64,000 nt of DNA from assembly GCF_001758785.1 (NCBI RefSeq), contig NZ_LROM01000002.1, positions 1 through 64,000 of the forward strand, in the 5' to 3' direction. Position numbers and translations under genes: made by a program. Below the pieces are notes generated by a model, which was not told where the DNA came from, made no database searches, and saw only the letters and a program-made list of their open reading frames with translations. This document shows, piece by piece, positions 44,572 to 53,520 of the stretch (position 1 is its first letter; each line of letters begins with the position of its first letter). The stretch is from Duganella phyllosphaerae (GTDB lineage: Bacteria; Pseudomonadota; Gammaproteobacteria; Burkholderiales; Burkholderiaceae_D).

Positions 44572-45087
44572 ATGAAAACCAACCGCTTGCTTGCCGCCCT
44601 CTCGCTCGCTTTCGCCGCCACCGGTGTCGCGTTCGCCCAAAATGCCACGGTGGCCAAGGCCGATGCCGACCGCCTGGCCGCCATCGCCCAGGCCAACCTG
44701 GCCGAAATTGCAGCCGGAAAGATCGCGGTTGAAAAATCGGCCAACCCCGACGTCAAGGCGTTTGCCCAGAAGATGATCGACGATCACACCACCGGGCTGG
44801 ACGATACCAAAAAGGTCGCGGCGGCGAAAAACATCACGTTGCCCACTGCGCCCGACGCTGCCCACCAGAAAATGGCGGCCGAGCTGCAAAAGCTGTCGGG
44901 CACGGAATTCGACAAGGCCTACATCAAGCAAGGCGGCGTGGCAGACCATGCCAAAGTGCACGCCAAGCTCAAAAAAGACATGACCGGCGCCAAGGACGCC
45001 GATATCAAGGCGCTGGCCACCAAGCTCGAACCGATTGTTGCCGAGCATGGCGACATGGCCAAAAAACTCCAGGCATCACTCAAGTAG
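44572..45087 (+). CDS. DUF4142 periplasmic protein
   Basis: A 171-residue precursor with a clear Sec signal peptide (LLAALSLAFAATGVAFAQ, cleavage near residue 22). A helical DUF4142 domain follows: AQANLAEIAAGKIAVEKSAN, VKAFAQKMIDDHTTGLDDTK, KAYIKQGGVADHAKVHAKLK. The family is ferritin-like in helical pattern but its function is unknown; members are often stress-related in the periplasm. The conserved Asp-His pairs (DDHT, ADHAKVH) are present. AGGAGA precedes the ATG. Confidence 0.9.
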   Translation: MKTNRLLAALSLAFAATGVAFAQNATVAKADADRLAAIAQANLAEIAAGKIAVEKSANPDVKAFAQKMIDDHTTGLDDTKKVAAAKNITLPTAPDAAHQKMAAELQKLSGTEFDKAYIKQGGVADHAKVHAKLKKDMTGAKDADIKALATKLEPIVAEHGDMAKKLQASLK

Positions 45088-45152
45088 CCACTCAAGTAAC
45101 AACTCGTACCGGTCTCAAGGGGCCAGGAATCAAGTCGGCCAGGTAAAGGCGC

Positions 45153-48100
45153 TCAACCGCCATCGCGGCCCAGCAAACGCCGGGCCACCGCTTCCACCTG
45201 GTCGATTTCCACCGGCTTGTTGACGTGGGTGTCGAAGCCGGCTTCCAGCGCCCGTTCGATATCGGCCTTGCGGCCGTAGCCGGTGACCGCAATTGCCGGC
45301 ACGCTGGCGTTGCGCGCGCCAGTGCGCACGGCGCCGATAAACGCCAGCCCATCCATCTCCGGCATGCCGATGTCGGAAATCAGCAAGTCGATGTCCTCTT
45401 CCGCCAGTATAGCCAGCGCGGCGTGGGGAGACGTCGTGGGGCGCACCGTGGCGCCGGTAAATTGCAGCAGCTGGGTGAACGCCTCCATCACATCTTCGCT
45501 GTCGTCCACCACCAGTATCCGCACGCCCTCCAACGCCGCTGCGCCCTGTGACGGCGCCAGCGTTTCACGTTCCTGGCGGCGGCTGTCGAGCGGCAGCCAG
45601 ACCGTGAAGCTGGCGCCGTGGCCGCTGCCGCCGGACGCCGCTTCCACCCGGCCGTTATGCAGTTCGACGATTTGCCGCACCATGGCCAGGCCGATGCCCA
45701 GGCCCTTGGTGCCGCGCACGATGCTTGGCGTGCCCTGCCCGAACATGTCGAAAATGGTCGGTAAAAATTCGGCCGCGATACCCTGGCCGTTGTCGCGTAC
45801 GTCGAGCCGGGCCTGGTCCCCTTCCCTGCTCAGCATTACGTCGATGGTGCCGGCCGCCGGCGTAAACTTGATGGCGTTGTTGAGCAAATTCCAGATCACC
45901 TGCTCGATGCGGGTTTGATCGGCATACAGCCACAGCGATTCGTCCGGTTCGCGGTGCGCAATGTGCAGGTTGGCGGCGGCCGGGTCGGCGCGCACCACGT
46001 CCACGATCGTGCGTGTCATGACGTTGAGATCGATGCGGCGGCGGTTGATCGCCATCTTGCCGGTCTTGAGCCGCGACAGGTCGAGCAAATCGTTGATGAT
46101 CTTGGCCTGGCTGACGGTGGAGGCACGAATGGTTTCGGCCGCCTTGTTCAGCACGGCATTGCCCTGGGCTCCGGCCAGCCTGCAGATCAGGTCGGCATTC
46201 AGGTGGATCAGGTTGAGAGGATGCTTGAGCTCGTGCGACATCACGGCCAAGAACTCGTCCTTGAGTGCATTGGCGGTCTGCGCCTCGGCGCGGCGGTCGC
46301 GTTCGAGCGCCAGTTGCTCCGAGCGCTGCTGGTCGTGCTCCACGCGGCCGGTGAGGTCGCGGCCGATCTTGGCGTAGCCGAAGAATTCGCCGTCGGCCAG
46401 CGGCGCCATCACGCCGCTGCAGAAGAACCGGCTGCCATCCTTGCGCAGGTGCCAGCGCTCGTCTTCGGCACGGCCGTCTTCACGCGCGCGGCGCTTTTCG
46501 TCGTCCGGCGCGCCCGCTGCACGGTCCTCGGGGGTGAAGATGATGGCGTCGTGGCGGCCCAGCACTTCCTGCTCGGTATAACCGAAGATGCGCTCGGCGC
46601 CGCTGTTGAAACTGGTGATGCGACCATCGCAATCGAGCGTCATGATGGCGTAATCCTTGGTGCTGGCAGCCACCAGGCGCATGCGTTCCTCGTTGCGGCG
46701 CATCTGCTCTTCGGCCCGACGGCGGCCCGTGATGTCGATAAACGTGAGTACTGCGCCATCGATGCGGTCCTGGCCGGTGCGGTACGGCAGGATGCGGCTG
46801 ATGAACCAGCGGCCATCGTCGCTGCTCACTTCGCGCTCGACCACGCGCAGGGTGTCGAACGAGGTGCTGGCGTCGGTGGCCAGTTCGGGATAGTCGAGCT
46901 TGTGGGTGATGTCGTGCAACGGCCGGCCGACGTCGCCGGGGATCAGGTTGAACAGCGTGGCCGCGTGCGGCGTGTAGCGCTTGATGCGGCGGCTGCGATC
47001 GACAAAAATGGTGGCGATGTCGGTGGACGTAATCAGGTTTTGCAGGTCGTCGTTGACCTTGCCCGCTTCCTCCACTTTGTTCTTGAGCTCGTAGTTCACG
47101 GTCACCAGTTCCTCGTTGACCGATTGCAGCTCTTCCTTGCTGGTTTCCAGCTCCTCTGTTGCTGAGCGTAATTCTTCGTTGATCGCTTGCAGCTCTTCGT
47201 TGGACGCTTTCAGTTCCTCGTTGGAGGTTTCGGAATGCTCGACCGTGTCCTGCAACTGCGCCTTGGTGCGGCGCAGTTCTTCCTCGAGGCCGGTGAGCAC
47301 AGCGTCCTGTTCAACGCCGTCGGCGTTGATGACCTGCTCTTCCGTGGTCTGCTCGGCCTTGTGGAACAGCACCAGCACGAAGTCGGTGCCGGTGTTCACA
47401 TCGAACACCGGGCGCACCGCGATATTGACGTAGAACGACCGCTCGCCGCGCTGCATGACAATCCGGCGGGTTTCAACACTCTTGCCGCTTTGAATGGCCT
47501 GGAACATCGCCGTGCGCAACTCGAGCCGCAACTCGGGCTCCACCAGCGTGATCAGGTTGCGCGAGGGCTCGCCGGCGGCATGGCGCAGGAACTGGTGGAT
47601 ACCTTCCGACAGGTGCACGATATTAGAATCATGATCGACCAGCGCGCTGGGCGGCGCGTATTCGGCCAGCAGCCGCTGGTGCACCGATGCATACGAAAAA
47701 ATCACCTTGTCGGGCTGGGCCGGGTTGGCCGCTGCCAGGTGTGGCACCGGCGCCACTACCAGCGGAATTGGCGTGGTCGTACGGGCAAACCGCGGCGCCG
47801 GCTTGGCGCGGTACAGGCGGTTCTTCTTATCGACCGGCATGAAAAACTCGGCCAGCGTATCGGCCGATTCGGAGCTGCCCAGGAACAGGTAGCCGCCCGG
47901 CTTCAGGGCGAAATGGAACATTTCAAGCAATTGCGCGTGGGTGTCGCGGTTCAGGTAGATCAGCAGGTTGCGGCAGCTGATCAGGTCGAGCCGCGAGAAC
48001 GGCGGATCGCGCAGCACGTTCTGGCTGGCGAACAGGATGGTGTCGCGCAGTGTTTTACGGATGCGGTAACGGCCGTCCTCGCGCGTAAAGTGCTGGGCCA

Positions 48101-49298
48101 GCCGGGCCTCGCCCACGTCGTCGGCAATGCTGGGGGCGTACAGGCCGGCACGCGCCACCGCAATGGCGCGTTCGTCGATGTCGGAGCCGAACAGCTGGAA
48201 CTTGTAGCCGAGGTTGGCGCTGTCGGCATGTTCGGCCAATAGCATTGCCAGCGAATAGGTTTCCTGGCCGGTGGAGCACGCCACGCTCCACACCCTTACC
48301 AGGTCGTCGTCGTGGCGGTCGCGGAACAACTCGGGCACGACGTCCTGCGCGAGCACGTCGAACGCTTCGCGGTCGCGAAAAAACTGGGTGACGCCGATCA
48401 ACATGTCGGCCAACAAGGCATTTCCTTCAGCCGGTTCCTGGCGCAGCAGGTCGCGGTAGTCTTGCAGCGCGTGCAGCTCGCGTACCTGCAGGCGCCGCTC
48501 GATACGGCGCAGTACCGTGGCCTGCTTGTATTTTGAGAAATCGTGGCCGGTGCGGGTGCGCAGCAGGCCGAGAATTTCACGCACGATCTCGTACTGTCCC
48601 GGCTCGGACGGCGTCGGCGCATCGGCTGCCGCCTGCGGCAGATCGATGTCGCGGAGGTTGCGGAGATTGCGGAGATTGCGCCACAGGTCGGCCAGCTTGT
48701 GCGGCATTTGCGCTGCCGGCAATACAAAGTCGGCAAAGCCGGTGTCGATGGCTGCGCGCGGCATGCCGGACTGGCCAGCATCCTCGGGCGCCTGCACCAG
48801 CACCATCCCGCCCTGGTCCTTCACCAGCGACAGGCTGCCGATGCCGTCCACGCCGGTGCCACTCAAGATCACCGCGACCGCGCGCGGCCCGTGCGCCAGC
48901 GCCAGCGTGCGCATGAACTGGTCGATCGCCACCGGCGGCCCGCCCGGTTTACGTTCGCCCACGCGCAGGTAGCCGTCGTTCATCTCCAACGTCAGATTGG
49001 GAGAAATGATATACACCGTATTCTGTTCCACGTGCACCGGCCTGGTGACCGCCACCACCGGCATGCGGGTGGCACGCTGCAAGATGGCGTCGGCATTACT
49101 GTCGTGCACCGGCGACAAATGCATGACCACTACGTAAGCGGCGCCGGTATCGACCGGGGCATGTCCGAAGAAATCGAGCAGCGCCTCGATGCCGCCGGCA
49201 GATGCGCCGAGGCCGACCACCGGAAACTGCTGGGCGCTGCGCATGACCTTGTCCTGGACAAGATGGATGCGCTGGGGAGAATGATCGGACGGGGCCAT
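45153..49298 (-). CDS. CheB-CheR-PAS-histidine kinase-receiver fusion protein
   Basis: A 1381-residue soluble sensor. Order: CheB methylesterase (about 24-205; Ser in GLGASAGGIEALLDFF, His in MHLSPVHDSNADAI, Asp in LSGTGVDGIGSL); CheR methyltransferase (about 225-490; SAM loop VACSTGQETYSLAM, CRNLLIYLN); a PAS-like region; a long coiled coil built of seven-residue NEEL/TEEL/KEEL-type repeats (about 660-740); two PAS domains (about 745-985); HisKA with His in VMSHELKHPLN (about 1030); ATPase with NLLNNAIKF, DNGQGI and GLGIGLAMVRQIVELH; and a receiver with Asp in LLISDIGMPEMDG. All catalytic residues checked are present. Such proteins link methylation chemistry to phosphotransfer outside classical chemotaxis; no cheA/cheY-type operon is near. 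Divergent from a stand-alone cheB. Confidence 0.94.
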   Translation of the reverse strand: MAPSDHSPQRIHLVQDKVMRSAQQFPVVGLGASAGGIEALLDFFGHAPVDTGAAYVVVMHLSPVHDSNADAILQRATRMPVVAVTRPVHVEQNTVYIISPNLTLEMNDGYLRVGERKPGGPPVAIDQFMRTLALAHGPRAVAVILSGTGVDGIGSLSLVKDQGGMVLVQAPEDAGQSGMPRAAIDTGFADFVLPAAQMPHKLADLWRNLRNLRNLRDIDLPQAAADAPTPSEPGQYEIVREILGLLRTRTGHDFSKYKQATVLRRIERRLQVRELHALQDYRDLLRQEPAEGNALLADMLIGVTQFFRDREAFDVLAQDVVPELFRDRHDDDLVRVWSVACSTGQETYSLAMLLAEHADSANLGYKFQLFGSDIDERAIAVARAGLYAPSIADDVGEARLAQHFTREDGRYRIRKTLRDTILFASQNVLRDPPFSRLDLISCRNLLIYLNRDTHAQLLEMFHFALKPGGYLFLGSSESADTLAEFFMPVDKKNRLYRAKPAPRFARTTTPIPLVVAPVPHLAAANPAQPDKVIFSYASVHQRLLAEYAPPSALVDHDSNIVHLSEGIHQFLRHAAGEPSRNLITLVEPELRLELRTAMFQAIQSGKSVETRRIVMQRGERSFYVNIAVRPVFDVNTGTDFVLVLFHKAEQTTEEQVINADGVEQDAVLTGLEEELRRTKAQLQDTVEHSETSNEELKASNEELQAINEELRSATEELETSKEELQSVNEELVTVNYELKNKVEEAGKVNDDLQNLITSTDIATIFVDRSRRIKRYTPHAATLFNLIPGDVGRPLHDITHKLDYPELATDASTSFDTLRVVEREVSSDDGRWFISRILPYRTGQDRIDGAVLTFIDITGRRRAEEQMRRNEERMRLVAASTKDYAIMTLDCDGRITSFNSGAERIFGYTEQEVLGRHDAIIFTPEDRAAGAPDDEKRRAREDGRAEDERWHLRKDGSRFFCSGVMAPLADGEFFGYAKIGRDLTGRVEHDQQRSEQLALERDRRAEAQTANALKDEFLAVMSHELKHPLNLIHLNADLICRLAGAQGNAVLNKAAETIRASTVSQAKIINDLLDLSRLKTGKMAINRRRIDLNVMTRTIVDVVRADPAAANLHIAHREPDESLWLYADQTRIEQVIWNLLNNAIKFTPAAGTIDVMLSREGDQARLDVRDNGQGIAAEFLPTIFDMFGQGTPSIVRGTKGLGIGLAMVRQIVELHNGRVEAASGGSGHGASFTVWLPLDSRRQERETLAPSQGAAALEGVRILVVDDSEDVMEAFTQLLQFTGATVRPTTSPHAALAILAEEDIDLLISDIGMPEMDGLAFIGAVRTGARNASVPAIAVTGYGRKADIERALEAGFDTHVNKPVEIDQVEAVARRLLGRDGG

Positions 49299-49459
49299 AT
49301 CAGCAGTTCCGGTAAAAAAAGAAGGTCAATTTTACACCGTTGAAAATTTTTCCATCTGTATTAAATATGCGACGTACGACGCGACCTGCGCGCATGTGAG
49401 AAAACGCACCGAACTAAAACGCTCCCAGCACCAGCATGGTCGGAAGAGGAGGAACATCG

Positions 49460-50419
49460 ATGCAAAAACTGATACTGATAGGCGCCTCGGCCGGGGGCGT
49501 GGCGGCACTCACGCACATTACCGCCGCCCTGCCCGCCGACCTGCCGGCCACGGTGCTGATCGTCATGCACATTGGCGCGCGTCACAGCCTGTTGCCTGAC
49601 ATCCTGCAAAAGCGCTGCCCGCTTCCGGTCACCCACGCCGTGGACCGGGCGCCGCTATTGCCGGGCCAGGTGTTGATCGCGCCGCCCGATTGCCACCTGA
49701 CCGTGGAACAGCACGACGGCCAGCCGCGCGCCCGCCTGTGGCACGGCCCCAAGGAAAACTACACGCGCCCAGCCATCGATCCGCTGTTCCGCTCGGCCGC
49801 CGCCGCCTTCGACGGTCACGTGATCGGCGCCATCCTGACCGGCTATCTCGACGATGGCACGGCCGGCCTGCAGGCCATCAAGGCCTGCGGCGGCCAGGCG
49901 GTAGTGCAAGACCCGCAGGAAGCGCAAGTGCCCGACATGCCGGCCAGCGCGATCGGCAACGTCGCAGTGGATCACGTCCTGCGCGTCGCCGAGATGGGTG
50001 CGCTGCTGACCAGCCTGGCGGCGCTGCCACCAGAGGCACCATCGGCGCCACCGCCACCACCGGCGCCGACGTGGGTGAAGGTGGAAAACAGCTTCGTGCA
50101 AGGCAAAGCCGGTTTGCCGGACCTGCAGCGCATCGGCAAGCCGAGTGGCTATACTTGCCCCGAGTGCGGCGGCGCGTTATGGCAACTCGACGGCGCGGCG
50201 CCGGCGCGGTTCCGGTGCCACACCGGCCACGCCTTCACCGCGCGCGTACTGGCGCACATGCAGGAAGAAGCAGTGGAAGCGGCGCTGTGGTCGGCGCTGC
50301 GGGCGCTGCAGGAGCAACAACGGCTGGAGCAGGAATTGTTGCAGGACGACCCGCAGCGGGCGGAGAAACTGCAGGCCAATATCACCATCTTGCAGGGGTT
50401 GCTGGCCAAGAGCATCTAA
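49460..50419 (+). CDS. Stand-alone CheB-type protein-glutamate methylesterase
   Basis: A 319-residue protein without the usual N-terminal receiver. The catalytic triad positions are visible: Ser in LIGASAGGVAALTHI (about 10), His in IVMHIGARHSLLPDIL, and Asp in LTGYLDDGTAGLQAIK. The C-terminal third carries a zinc-ribbon-like motif, CPECGGALWQ then FRCHTGHAFT (about 230-258), and a Gln/Glu-rich helix. This CheB subtype commonly accompanies CheB-CheR-kinase fusions. The ATG at 49460 follows GAGGAGGAAC. Its stop overlaps the stop of the convergent LysR gene by four bases. Confidence 0.9.
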   Translation: MQKLILIGASAGGVAALTHITAALPADLPATVLIVMHIGARHSLLPDILQKRCPLPVTHAVDRAPLLPGQVLIAPPDCHLTVEQHDGQPRARLWHGPKENYTRPAIDPLFRSAAAAFDGHVIGAILTGYLDDGTAGLQAIKACGGQAVVQDPQEAQVPDMPASAIGNVAVDHVLRVAEMGALLTSLAALPPEAPSAPPPPPAPTWVKVENSFVQGKAGLPDLQRIGKPSGYTCPECGGALWQLDGAAPARFRCHTGHAFTARVLAHMQEEAVEAALWSALRALQEQQRLEQELLQDDPQRAEKLQANITILQGLLAKSI

Positions 50420-51354
50420 ATGGCGGCGCGGCTCGTGTGGCACGCCCACACCGCCGGCTGACCGATGGCCGCGCGCAGCGCATCGAGCAGCGCCGTCACC
50501 CGCGGCGGCGGCTGGCGCAACGCGCGCAGCGCGTGGATGCCGGTGCTGGCGCGCGGTTGCTGCGACCATTCGGGAAACAGCTGGCGCAGGTGACCGGCAT
50601 GGATGTCGGGCCCCACCACCCAGTCGGGCAAATAGGCGATGCCCATGCCCTCCTGCGCGGCCAGGCGCATGGCCTCGAAGTCGTCGCAGGCAAACACCGG
50701 CTGGCCGCCGCACGCGCGCGCCGGTTGGCCCAGCACGTCGGTCCAGCCCAGCAGGTCAGCGCCGTGCAGCTTGTCGATCAGGCGATGGCAGCTCAAATCG
50801 TCGAACGATGCAGGCGTGCCAGCGCGCGCCAGGTAGGCAGGGCTGGCGCACAGGATGCGGGTTTGCGTGGCCAGGCGGCTGGCGATCAGGGTGCTGTCGG
50901 CCAGGTCGCCGATGCGGATCACCAGGTCCAGGCGCTCAGCCACCGGGTCGGCCAGGCGTTCGGTCAAATCCAGTTCCAGCCGCAGGTCGGGGTACTGGCA
51001 GGCCAGTTGCCCCATCACCGGCAGCACGTAGCGTTTGCCAAAGGTGGGAAAGCACGCCACCCGCAACACGCCCGTCACCTCCCCTTTCATCGAAGCGAGT
51101 TCCTGCTGGGCGTCGGCCAGCGCGTCGAGGATCTGGCGTGCGCGTATCAGCAACGCTTCGCCGGCGTCGGTGAGCGTAAGCAGCCGCGTGGAGCGCAGGA
51201 ACAGCGGCGACTCCAGGTGCTCTTCCAGCATGTCGATCTGGCGACCGATGGACGACGGCGTGCGTCCGCGCCGGCGGCCGGCGCCGGAAAAACTGCCCTC
51301 GCGCGCGACATCGACGAACACGCCGAGAAATTCCGCGAATTTTTCTGATTGCAT
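50416..51354 (-). CDS. LysR-family transcriptional regulator
   Basis: A 312-residue LTTR. The winged helix-turn-helix (about 1-65) has FAEFLGVFVDVAREGSFSGA, GRTPSSIGRQIDMLEEHL and STRLLTLTDAGEALL. The effector domain (about 90-300) has LRVACFPTFGKRYVLPVMGQ and LVIRIGDLADSTLIASRLAT. The start at 51354 gives the standard LTTR N terminus; an upstream in-frame extension of 26 residues overlaps the divergent promoter region and is unlikely. It is divergent from the aldehyde dehydrogenase gene it probably regulates. Confidence 0.92.
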   Translation of the reverse strand: MQSEKFAEFLGVFVDVAREGSFSGAGRRRGRTPSSIGRQIDMLEEHLESPLFLRSTRLLTLTDAGEALLIRARQILDALADAQQELASMKGEVTGVLRVACFPTFGKRYVLPVMGQLACQYPDLRLELDLTERLADPVAERLDLVIRIGDLADSTLIASRLATQTRILCASPAYLARAGTPASFDDLSCHRLIDKLHGADLLGWTDVLGQPARACGGQPVFACDDFEAMRLAAQEGMGIAYLPDWVVGPDIHAGHLRQLFPEWSQQPRASTGIHALRALRQPPPRVTALLDALRAAIGQPAVWACHTSRAAI

Positions 51355-51376
51355 CTTTGCGTTCCTTGCATAGCGG

Positions 51377-51401
51377 TTGTGGGACGGTGCCCGCTTATCA
51401 C
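51377..51401. promoter_or_regulatory. Candidate LysR-type binding site between the LysR and aldehyde dehydrogenase genes
   Basis: TTGTGGGACGG-TGCCCGCTTATCAC lies in the 107-base divergent gap. TTGTG at the left and GCTTATCAC at the right recur in the same order upstream of iorA (52911-52940), although the spacing differs by five bases. Related wording occurs near 57038 and 61059. The LysR product of 50416-51354 is the natural candidate regulator. Confidence 0.4.
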
Positions 51402-51461
51402 GCGCGCCGTCCGGTTCTACGCTTCTTTCCACGGCAACTCAACTCTACCAAGGAAAAAACC

Positions 51462-52901
51462 ATGCGTACCTTCAATTACGACCCGCTCTCCCTGTTCATC
51501 GACGGCGCCTGGATCGCCGCCGGCAACCGCGATACCGCGCCCGTGGTCAATCCCGCCAATGGCGCGATCCTGGGCCGCGTGCCGCTGGCCACCGCCGCCG
51601 ACCTGGACCTGGCGTTGGCCACCGCGCGCAGCGCCTTCGACGTCTGGCGCCGCACCGTGCCGGCCGAACGTTCGCGCATCCTGCGCCTCGCCGCCACGCT
51701 GATGCGCGAGCGCGCCGAACGCATTGCCACCCTGATGACGCTCGAACAAGGCAAGCCGCTGGCCGAAAGCCGCGACGAAGTGCTGCGCGCCGCCGAATAC
51801 TTCGAGTGGTTCGCCGAAGAGGCGCGCCGCATCGATGGCCGCGTGGTGCCGTCCAACCGTCCCGGCGTGCAGCAGCTTGTCAAGCGCCAGGCGATCGGCC
51901 CGGTGGCCGCATTCACGCCGTGGAACTTCCCGGCGATTACCCCGGCGCGCAAGCTGTCGGCGGCGCTGGCCGCCGGCTGCAGCGTGATCCTCAAACCCGG
52001 CGAGGAAAGTCCGGCCACCGCCCTGGCGCTGGCGCGCTGCCTGGACGACGCCGGCCTGCCCAAGGGCGTGCTGCAAGTGGTGTTCGGCGTGCCGGACATG
52101 GTGTCGGCGCAGCTGATCGCCTCCCCCGTGATCCGCAAGGTGGCCTTTACCGGGTCGGTACCGGTGGGCCGCCTGCTGTCGGAGCGCGCCGCCGCCGGCG
52201 TCAAGCCGATCACGCTCGAACTCGGCGGCCACGGCCCGGTGCTGGTGTTCGACGACGCCGATATCGAGGCTGCCGCAGTTGGCGGCGCCGCCAACCGTTT
52301 TCGCGGAACCGGGCAAATCTGCATCTCGTCCACCCGTTTTTTGATCCAGCGCGGCGTGTACGACCGGTTCGTGGAACGCTTCGTCGCCGCCACCGCCGCG
52401 CTGGTGATCGGCGACGGCATGACGTCGCAGACGCAGGTTGGACCACTGGCCAATCCGCGTCAACTGGCCAAAATGGAGGCCCTGGTGGCCGACGCAGTCG
52501 AACAGGGCGCCACCGTGCTCACGGGCGGCAAGCGCATCGACCGCCCCGGCTACTTTTTTGAACCGACCGTGCTGGCCGATGTGCCGATGACTGCCCGCAT
52601 CATGCACGAAGAACCGTTCGGCCCGATCGCCGTGCTGATGAAATTCGACACGCTGGAAGATGGCCTGGCCGAGGCGAACCGATTGCCATACGCCCTGTCG
52701 GCATATGCCTTTACGACCAATGCCCGTACCGCGCTCGACGTCGGCGACGGCCTGGAAGCGGGCATGATCGGGATTAACCAGTACCGCATCGTCGCCACCG
52801 AATTGCCGTTCGGCGGCATGAAGGAAAGCGGTCATGGATCGGAAGGCGGGACAGAAGGGATAGGCCACTATCTCACCAACAAGTTCATCAGCCAGGCGTG
52901 A
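51462..52901 (+). CDS. NAD(P)-dependent aldehyde dehydrogenase (succinate-semialdehyde dehydrogenase type)
   Basis: A 479-residue ALDH-superfamily enzyme. The cofactor region is FTPWNFPAITPARKLSAALA (about 148-167), with Lys in VILKPGEESP and FTGSVPVGRLL. The general base is Glu in TLELGGHGPV (about 249-258) and the catalytic Cys is in RGTGQICISSTRF (about 283-295). The overall wording is closest to GabD-like succinate-semialdehyde dehydrogenases, but the substrate is not proven. AAGGAAAA precedes the ATG at 51462. It is divergent from a LysR gene. Confidence 0.9.
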   Translation: MRTFNYDPLSLFIDGAWIAAGNRDTAPVVNPANGAILGRVPLATAADLDLALATARSAFDVWRRTVPAERSRILRLAATLMRERAERIATLMTLEQGKPLAESRDEVLRAAEYFEWFAEEARRIDGRVVPSNRPGVQQLVKRQAIGPVAAFTPWNFPAITPARKLSAALAAGCSVILKPGEESPATALALARCLDDAGLPKGVLQVVFGVPDMVSAQLIASPVIRKVAFTGSVPVGRLLSERAAAGVKPITLELGGHGPVLVFDDADIEAAAVGGAANRFRGTGQICISSTRFLIQRGVYDRFVERFVAATAALVIGDGMTSQTQVGPLANPRQLAKMEALVADAVEQGATVLTGGKRIDRPGYFFEPTVLADVPMTARIMHEEPFGPIAVLMKFDTLEDGLAEANRLPYALSAYAFTTNARTALDVGDGLEAGMIGINQYRIVATELPFGGMKESGHGSEGGTEGIGHYLTNKFISQA

Positions 52902-52910
52902 CAGGCCCAT

Positions 52911-52940
52911 TTGTGCAAAAGGCGCATAACGGCTTATCAC
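52911..52940. promoter_or_regulatory. Candidate LysR-type site upstream of iorA
   Basis: TTGTGC-AAAAGG-CGCATAA is an imperfect dyad of the T-N11-A kind, followed by CGGCTTATCAC. The same elements occur in similar arrangement at 61059-61109 before the quinone oxidoreductase gene and at 51377-51401. It sits about 75 bases before the iorA start. Confidence 0.45.
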
Positions 52941-53013
52941 CATCAGCCAGTTATCGCCTTGTCAAAAGATTGTTACGCTCAAAAGGAATGAAAAACTACC
53001 GAGGAGCAGGACA

Positions 53014-53520
53014 ATGGCGCAAACGCTAAGGGTGAACGGTCACGAACATGTCGTGGACGTCGAAGGCAGCACACCGCTGCTATGGGTGATACGCGACGTG
53101 ATCGGCATGACCGGCACCAAGTTCGGCTGCGGCATCGCCCAGTGCGGCGCCTGCACCGTGCACCTGGACGGTAACCCGGTGCGCTCGTGCGTGCTGCCCG
53201 TGTCAAGCGTGGGCAACCGCGAAGTGACCACCATCGAAGCGGTGGGCGCCACCGACAGCGGCAGGCGTATCCAGGAGGCGTGGCTGGCGGTGGACGTGGT
53301 CCAATGCGGCTACTGCCAGTCGGGCCAGATCATGTCGGCCGCCGCGCTGCTCAAGCGCACGCCGAACCCTACCGACGCCGATATCGACTCGGCCATGTCC
53401 GGCAATATCTGCCGCTGCGCCACCTACGTGCGCATCCGCGCCGCCATCAAGCAGGCCGCCACCGGCAAGATCGCGGTCACCCAAGCGATTCCTGTCACCG
53501 CGATCGGAGGCCGCAAATGA
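53014..53520 (+). CDS. iorA: [2Fe-2S] subunit of molybdenum hydroxylase (IorA type)
   Basis: A 168-residue protein with two iron-sulfur domains. The plant-type ferredoxin cysteines are in [18 protein letters not shown] (about 36-53) plus CVLPVSS. The second cluster is in [11 protein letters not shown] (about 95-105) and [14 protein letters not shown] (about 132-145). It passes electrons from the molybdenum centre of the IorB-like subunit. The closest family is isoquinoline 1-oxidoreductase alpha or membrane aldehyde dehydrogenase small subunits. It overlaps the next gene by four bases; three genes form one operon. Confidence 0.92.
   Translation: MAQTLRVNGHEHVVDVEGSTPLLWVIRDVIGMTGTKFGCGIAQCGACTVHLDGNPVRSCVLPVSSVGNREVTTIEAVGATDSGRRIQEAWLAVDVVQCGYCQSGQIMSAAALLKRTPNPTDADIDSAMSGNICRCATYVRIRAAIKQAATGKIAVTQAIPVTAIGGRK

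Noticed and set aside
47080..47240. Regular short DNA repeats suspected as CRISPR or minisatellite
   Set aside because: They encode seven-residue coiled-coil repeats of the CheB-CheR-kinase protein; there are no spacers and the frame is kept.
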